Part shown: piece after piece, positions 12,301-21,300 of the stretch | Position numbering within the stretch: position 1 is the first letter of the stretch | How the letters are laid out: every line of letters starts with the position of its first letter | Origin: Psococerastis gibbosa | Lineage: Eukaryota; Arthropoda; Insecta; Psocodea; Psocidae | Direction: 5' to 3' | Assembly: GCA_963971405.1 (NCBI GenBank) | Contig: OZ020491.1 | Coordinates: 14,006,855-14,070,854 of the forward strand | Length of the DNA stretch: 64,000 nt | Made by a program: the position numbers and the translations under genes | Notes under the pieces: generated by a model | The model's input: only the letters and a program-made list of their open reading frames with translations | Database searches by the model: none | Told to the model about the DNA's origin: nothing

Positions 12301-15300
12301 AACTACTCAGTCGATTTTGATGAAATTTGGCAAATAGGTTCACAAAAATCATAACTCGGGACCATTTTTATTATTTTGGGCTATCTTAATTTGGGGGGGT
12401 TTTATTTAAAAAAAAAATTCCAAAAAAACGTCTAAAAAAATGATTTATCCAAAATGGCTCCAACGATTTCTTTTAAATTCACATATATTGTAGTCGTTAT
12501 TATTGTTGACTGCAATAGATCTCAAAGGTCGACGCAACGAACCTTACCTTAAGGAGGCACCGCAAAAAAAAAAAATTGTTGACAAAATGCGGGGGGTCGC
12601 TTGCCCCTTGATAGTTTGCTTCTGGGGGGTAAAAAATAAAAATAACTAAATTTTAATGAAAAATGACTAAAAAATAATTTTTCTGTGAAACCTTTCCATC
12701 GATGATTTCTACCTTCAGGCACGTTTTAGGTGTTAAATTGAGTAACGACACCGGACAGATTGCTTTCCCAAAAAACTATTTGGTTTTGTGCAAAAAAAAT
12801 GTTTTTGAAAAAATGATAGAAAATTCACGGTCAAATGCATTGCGATTATTGCTGTGTGGTAATTTGTTGGTCTGACCTATCTAGAATTTACCTCACCTCC
12901 AGTGACGTCAGGTGGACACCCCCCCCCCCCCCCCCGAGATATTGGAAATTTAACTATAGGAAAATTATTTACCATTATATTACTCATTTTCTCTAGCTAC
13001 TACTTGATAAATTGGTAAGCATGTTCGAGTAAACTCGGACCGGTTCTTTTAATTAACAAAGGAAGTAATTAAAGAGTTGGCTCATGGAAGTTGTAGAAGA
13101 CTGCTTCATACATCATGTAATAGGAAATATTAAATTTTTGGTACCTTAGTTCTTTCATAAATACCAGAGCGGACTAAAATTACGCGTATTCTGGAATTTT
13201 TGGAAGAACTACAAAACCGAAAAGTAAAAATTCCTGATTATATGATATACGAAGTAGTCTTCTACAACTTAGATGAGCCAAATTTTTACTAACTTGCTGA
13301 GTTAATTAAATAAAAAATGAAAAGTATTTAATTTTGGGGTGCCAATTTTCTACGTGACATATCCTCTTCATGTTCTTCATGTCTGACCAGGTGCCCCAGC
13401 CACGTGCTTCTTCTCCCGCATTAGAGAACTTTTCTTTGGGGCACCTTTTCGTTTGAAGTGTGATCACTACATGATATTATTATCATTCTTCTATAACACC
13501 ACATCTAACCAAATGCACTATTCTGTAGAATAGTCAGATCGAAATTTTATTTCGTCCCATGGTACAAATGAGTTGAGAAGCAAAAGACTATAGGCTGCCT
13601 GTAATTCTGTTATCATGTGCCGTGTTGTTCTTACATTGAAGAATTGAAAGAAATAATGTCAAAAAGGTTTAATAGTCAATGGGATGGATATGGAATGAAA
13701 TGAAAAATGTCTTTATATTAGGAGAGCTTTAGCCCCGAAGGGCTACTACTCTACCAACTAACCCATGTGCATGCGTCACTCTATAGTTTCAGGAACTGTT
13801 GAGCTGGGTTTACCAAGAATAATTTCCTCCTGGATTGAAAACAGTCTTAGCAGTTTCCCTCGTGGTCGTTTCCCTATTAAGCTGTGTATAAAGTGTGTCG
13901 CCTTTTTGTCCCATTAAAAATTTGACGACAATCTAAATATATATATCGTATACAGTATATAATTTAAAAAAAAAGTTAATTAAGAACAATTTAATTAATG
14001 TATCCGATTGACCTCTTCAGTTGCCTCTGTAGGTTAGTACCTGTGTTGAGTTACGACACGTCTCCGATCGTATGGCTTGTAGAGACTCGCCCAAGTACAA
14101 GCACGCTTCCACCTTGCCATCGAAGTCGATATAGGAACATTTTGGAGCAGCCTCGATGTACTACGTGAAATAATGCAAATATACTAAGTACAAGAAACGA
14201 CTTGTTCTCGTATTTGGTTAAGTTGAGCCAACGCCTGTTACAATGTCAGTGGTAAGCATGTCTGAGCTTGCCCATTGGCACTTGCAGTCGGTGTGAGTTG
14301 ACATCGAGGAGATTGCAAACTGATAGAAATTCATTCGAAAGCAATAATAATAATAATGACCGAAATCCGATGGGGTCATTGCCAGGCCATGTTTCAATGG
14401 GCCACTACAATTAAGTAGGCCAGCGTCCATAAAACCCCTTAATAAATAGTAATAATATTAAAGTACCATAAATAAAATCCAGGTTGATCAGCCGACACAG
14501 AGAGCTCTGTTAATCCTTGATTTCCTGATCCTTGAGTTTATTACTCTTGAGCATATATTGATATATCCATCCTCAGGTCTCGTTTAGCGAGATTTGAAAA
14601 GAAAACCCCCAGGTGGAAAACTATTCACTCTTTCTCCACTGACTGGTGCTCCGCTGTTGCCTTTATAATTTATAAATTGTTTCGCTTGACTGAATCGGGT
14701 GGTCCGTTGCAATGCACTCAAACCGGGTTTTCTTTATGTTTCAGTTCTAAGCGCGGGAAAGTGGTGCTGGGTGCTGGCATAATGGCGGGTGTGGCGCTCA
14801 TTGTCGTTCTGCTCCTCGTTCTCCTCCTCGACGGCACCTCGGGTGGCCTCGACCCCCCTGACCCTGACTATCCCCTCGGCCCGAGCGACGCCGTCATGGG
14901 TGTGTTCCCTAATGCTGCAGTTGTCACCAATGGCTACCTCTGCGCAGCCATCGGAAAGTAAGTACCAGCGTTTCGTATGCTTTTACTTGCCATACTCCAC
15001 TTCCTTAACATCATTACAATTACATTTTACTAATGACATTCTGATTAGCCTAATCGAGGTAAATTAGCTGCTGCCAAATAATAAACCATAGCTACCGTAT
15101 GCTTTACCTTCGGGATAATTTTGGCTCCCCCCCCCCAAAAAAAAAAAAAAAAAGAAGTCCCACCTACTGGGATCTCGGGATAATGTTTTTTACAAGGAGT
15201 AATAAACCTGCAGATATAGTACATTTTATAAAAGCGCAGCCTATAACATGGCTGGAAAATGTCCTAAGAATGTAGGAAGACCGCATGCCGAACATTAAAG

Positions 15301-18300
15301 CCCCCACACACGATGCTTCCGGGAATGCCAGTTTTGGGAGTTGGCAGTCCGGGACGTATCGTGTGTGTACAAGAATGCCAGTCTTGGACTGTTGTCATTC
15401 CTGAATTTGAAATCCCAGGACTTCGGTTTCAATGGAAATCCGAGAGTCCACGCCATGGTCCACGACAGGGGCCGAGAGTTTGCACTTAGCTCCTTCTTGC
15501 ATAAAATTTCAAAGTTGCGGCGGTTTTGATTGGAAAACGTGTCATTAGAACAACCAGCAGCGTTGTCTTCTGCTTCTTTGTTTACTTCAATTCATATCAA
15601 AGAACTTCTAATATAATATATTACATATATATAATATATATTCATATTATTTATATATTATGTTTAATATAGGGAGTAATGAGTAGTAAAAGGCTTCTTC
15701 AGACATCCTCATGTAGTTTCGCCAATCATTTGGTTCAAATAGCAACTCCTTCATTAAATTGCTGTGGGACACGATGTGTCGCTGCTGGTAACGAACGACC
15801 TTTGGTCCATTTCTACCTATTTCTTTTTGATTTTACGCATAATACATTTTGATTTGATTTATTGAATACAATGCCTGAATATAACAACAACTTATTACTG
15901 TATACGCCTTGGGTCTAGGTCCGCCATTTTATGTGGCATGCCCGGCCGCCTCGTCTGTGGGCCCAAAAATCCATGCCACGCCACGCCGGGAATGGCGTTC
16001 CTGGCGTGGCATTCCCGGAAGCATCGTGTGTGGGGGCTTTTATGTAAGCTGTAAAGCCAGCATGACGGGAAGAAGACTACAGGGACGTCACCAGACAGCT
16101 AGCAAGAGGAATTAGAAGCTGACCTCCGCGAGTTGGGAGTCCGTAGATGGGGGAGTGTCGTAAAAAACCGCGATGACTGGAGGAGTGTTGTTAAGCAGGC
16201 CAAAACCCATCAAGGTATGTAGAGCCAGAAGAAGAAGGGGAATTTTATTAACCTGTAGAGTATATATGGTCGAGTTCTTTTGCAGAGATGTTCTTTCTGA
16301 GGGTGGAAACGCTGTTGACGCGGCTATTGCAGCTCTGTACTGCGAAGGAGTGATGAACCTCCAGAGTAACGGTATTGGTGGAGGATTCCTCATGACAATC
16401 TACAAGAAGAGCACTGGAGAGGCTGTGGTATTGAATGCCAGGGAGACCGCTCCGGGGGCTGCCACCGAGGATATGTATGGAGGCGATGCTTCTCTCTCCC
16501 TTAGAGGTAAGGCGCCTTTTGTAAGTGGAAAAGTGCACTGGTGATGTGAAACGATTTTTATTCTCTCTCCCTTAGAGGTAAGGCGCCTTTTGTAAGTGGA
16601 AGAGTGCACTGGTGATGTGAAACGATTTTTATTTATTTTGAAGACTTGAGCTTAAGCTTAAGCTTAACTTAAGCTGGCCATTCACGAGGGCTCCAAACGG
16701 ACTCGCGCCAAGCCAAATGGCGCATCCTGTTCCATTTGGCGTTAGCGCCATTCAAAGGGTTCATCACGACTACGCTGAACCAGTCGCTCCAAATCTTTCA
16801 AATTGTACAGTGTAAAAGTACCTCTTCCATATCGTCACACTGTACAATTTGAAAGATTTGGAGCGACTGGTTCAGCGTAGTCGTGATGACCCCTATAAAT
16901 GGCGCCAACTCCACCTAGGTATTCCTTACCATAGCGAAGCCGGTCAACAACAATTGCCAAATCCCATCAGATGCCAATACCAATGCACAAAAAAAATCTA
17001 TACATAAAATAGTGCTGAGTGTTATCAATCGTCAAAACTCCGTAAATTTGACCATTATGTGTTAGATGCAAGGGGGCGTCCATTAATCACGTGAGGTATG
17101 AAGGGGGGGGTTCGGCAAAAATCACGAAATATCACAAGGGGGAGGGGGTCTAGTAAGATATCACGTGTATTTAATTTTTTCGTCAAACGCGTGATTTCTA
17201 AACAGAAAATCTTCAACAAAGCACAGTGCCAACAACTGACTTGCAAGATGCTTATCCAGTTGTTAGTGTTGAAGAAAGTCTTGATAATCCGTGGTCGGAG
17301 GACAATGTACATTAAATAAGTTCATGTACTAGTACAATATATGTTTTTCGCATGATTACACCTTCCTTCAATATTGTTTTTATGTCAGTCAATAAAACCT
17401 GCAACCTTCCTGTCTATACATTTTTACCATGGTCCTTAATTTTCTAGAATAGAATAAAATTAGATTATACTTTATAGGCTACTTGTATTTAAAAATAATA
17501 TTATAAAAATTTTAAGATTCTTTGTAGGTACGGTATTAAAAAATACACGTGATTTTGGGTGGGGGTAGTCTTAAACCTCACCACGTATCACCAAGGGGGG
17601 GGGGGGGGGGTTAAAAAATGTCTTTAAAAAAACATCACGTGATTAATGGACGGCCCCTAATGTATTACACGCGTCTTACCTGCTAAATATTGTATTATAC
17701 CAATAACTATTGTATCTATAATTGACCTAATCATCCAATCATGGTCACAATGTACTTATGATACTTTCAGGTGGCTTGTCAATAGCTGTACCAGGAGAGG
17801 TTCGTGGCTATGAATATGCCTTTAAAAAGTACGGTAGTGGCAAGATTACGTGGCCTCGGTTACTACAACCAACCATCGATCTCTGTAGAAATGGCTATAA
17901 TGTCAGTTCCTATCAGGCCAATGTTATACAAAGGCGTGAAGCTGCTATTTTGAAGAGCGAAGGTCTAAGGTGAGTTTATGCTGCGATGAATCAAATCAAA
18001 TCAAAATGTATTTAATTCCATCTCAAGAGTACAAGAAACAAATGAACAATTCCCAACCCCAAATGTTTCTAAGAATGTGCTTGGGGAGGGAACATACCAT
18101 ACTAGACTAAATTATAACAATGACATGTGTGCCTCAAATGGCTAGCTATGCTATTGAAAAAAGGAGGAGATATATTAATACAAATGGATAAATAGTTAAT
18201 AAAAAGATTACATGATATATATTTTCTGATATTTGGATTTGAGTGAATTGGTTAGCATCGGAAAAGGAACATTGCTGCTTTGTATTGGGGTGAGTGGGAG

Positions 18301-21300
18301 GTGAGAGCTTTAGTAATAAATGGAAGTCTGATCTGAGGATTTCATTTGGGGTAGTTATATAACGACTGATGTTGGTCAACTCTTATTTTAAGATCATATA
18401 CTGCTTTGAGTATACTTGCTTTATAGATATCGAAAAGAGTCGGAACATTGAGAAGTTTGTATAGTGAGACTGCCGAGAAGTAGTAAAGGGCGGTTCGATT
18501 AGCCCAGGTAGGAAACTGCTCACGATGTGACACATACTGAATACTCGGTGATAGGCTAGCTGTGCAGTGAAGGCAAAGTAAGAGTATAAAAAGGGCAACC
18601 TCTAAGGCTAAGCACTACCATCGAATTCAAATTGCGAGGGATTCTAGGACTGCAAGTTGGGGTTGCTGTTTTGTGTATTGGTTATTCGCGGCATGGTCTT
18701 GTTGTCATTCCCTGTCACAACACAACGATCCCGTAGCTGGGTGGGCATAATTTTTAATGCATCACCGGCTTACGCTGATCCCAGAGTCCATCTCCTGCTT
18801 CCGTGAACAATCTCAGGAGAGTCTGTGGTTGACCACACTATAAACGCGGAAGAGCAGAACGGCAACTGGGCGCCTATGCCATGTCCCATTTTAAAATATC
18901 TGTTATTTCCCTGCTGTATCCTATTAAGGTCATCTGTATATTTTTTTCGACAAATTATTAAAAATATTTTACATTACATATCATAATATTAATGTAATGT
19001 GGAAATTCTCCAAATTTTGTGTCATTTTAGGGAAATCTTAGTCGATCCAAATACAGGGGAAGTGTTGAAGGAAGGAGATACGTTACGAAATTTAAAACTA
19101 GCTGCCACATTTGAAAGAGTTGCCAAAGAAGGAGCTGATGCCATTTATAATGGTTCTCTTACGGACGCAATTGTAAAGGTATATCGAGTGTAATTTAATA
19201 TTCAGTACCTAAAAATATTGTAAGAAATGTAGGTATTTTCTGTGTTATCTCTACTTAATACTATTTGTTTCCACTATTCACGGCTAATTCGCATTTATTA
19301 TTTTATTTTATTGGGCTGCCGTGAGCCCGTGACAACGAGTGCCAAGGCTTGTGGTCCAATTGCCCCCCCCCCCCTTTTTGCACAAAATCGAATTTCACAA
19401 TAAATATATTCATTATAGAGCTAAAAGAAGAATTTTAGCCATTAGAAGAAACATTTTTCGTCATTTTGATAAATGATAAGTTACCTTCACTAACAATTGT
19501 CAGTATTAATTTGTGTAGAAAACGTTGGGTAAAGCTGGCCATTCACGAGGGCTCCAAACGGACTCGGGATAAGCCAAATGGCGTGTCCTGTTCCATTTGG
19601 CGTTAGCGCCATTTAGAGGGGTCATTCACGACTACGCTGAACCAGTTGCTCCAAATCTTTCAAATTGTACAGTGTAAAAGTACCTCTTCCATATCGTCAC
19701 ACTGTACAATATGAAAGATTTGTAGCGACTGGTTCAGCTTAGTCGTGAATGACCCCTCTAAATGGCGCTAACGCCAAATGGAACAGGACGCGCCATTTGG
19801 GCTTGGCACGAGTCCGTTTGGAGCCCTCGTGAATGGTCAGCTTAAGGCGTCCGGAAGCCATACCGACCGAAATTCATTACCTCCCCCTTGTTTAAAAAAA
19901 ATATATGAAAGATTATCCCCAACCTTGAGTGAATACAGTATATTGTTACAGCTACGTTATTATATTCTATACATATCACATTAATTGATGATGACTTACT
20001 GACTTTATTTCCGTTTTTAGGACATAAAAGATGGCGGAGGCATCCTTACAAGGGCAGATTTTGAAAACTACGAGCCCGTATGGCAGAAGCCTGTTACATC
20101 CAGTTTTGCCAATCATACTTTGTACTCATCACCTCTACCTGGGTCTGGTCTAGTCGTAGCTTTTATTCTCAACATTATTGACAACTATCTACCTACTGAT
20201 AATGAAGTGAGTATCTAAGTGAATGCTTATGCGTTTGCCGCCATCTTGTGTCATTAACGCCGACTAGGTAACTTCACATTTACAGTTCTATATAGGAGAA
20301 ATGGGACATTCGCTTCCCGCCAAAAGTATGTTTTTTATTTTCTAATCCACGCCCCCTAATAAATTAAGTTATAATATGATAGCAGACTCTTTTTAATCAC
20401 AAATGACGGGATTATTGACGTCTGCTACCATATTATAACTTAATTTATAATAAATAAGTTAAGTATCTACATAATAGTCTCCTTAAAACAAAACAAACAA
20501 AAAATCTCAAATCAAATTTGAAATAGTGGAATCGCCGCCTAAGCGAAGGCCAATGGCTATTAACAAAATGTGAATACAGCATTTCCTGTACAATTTAGAT
20601 CCTATGTCTATTAATTTAACCGACATTATTTTTTTCAAGGTTTTGAAAACGCATCGGATTATTGAGGCGTTCAAATTCGCTTATGGCCGGCGTACCAAGC
20701 TCGGAGACTTAAGCCAGCCGGGCTTTGTTCCAAATATCACGGAGGTTGAAGAGCTCATCGCTAATATGACTTCAGCGGAGTACGCCAAGGAAATCCGAAA
20801 ACTAATCTTCGACAATACCACCAGCAATGACCCCACTTACTATGGCGCTGAAGTGGTGACTCCTGAAGACCATGGCACAGCGCATTTGGCAGTTTTAGCA
20901 CCTAACGGCGATGCCGTTTCTGTTACTTCCACGATCAACCAATAGTAAGTAGGGTGTTCGTAATCGACCTCCCTAACCTAACAATGGTATAATAATAATA
21001 ATACGAGCCACTTCTCGTCTTAGATTTAGGAATGAGGATGTTATCCACCAGTGCATTGCTAGATAGACCTTAGTTGCCAGGTACTGACAGCTGTGAATTA
21101 ATATATTCTTCACTTCTTCTTCATCTTCTTCAAGTTACAGCCGGCTGGCTGGATAGGAACAGCATGTGGCATCGATACCTCCACTCGATCCTGGCACGCC
21201 CTCTTCAGCCCCACGTATGTATTGACCCCTTCATCCTCCATCACTTGCTGCAGATACTCTTTTCTCTGGCGCCCAGCCGCCTGATCGGGGCGTTTATAAT

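Noticed and set aside
12149..12352. 67-codon frame with TDRQTDR repeat
   Set aside because: It is the translation of the (TGTC)n tract in a TIR element.
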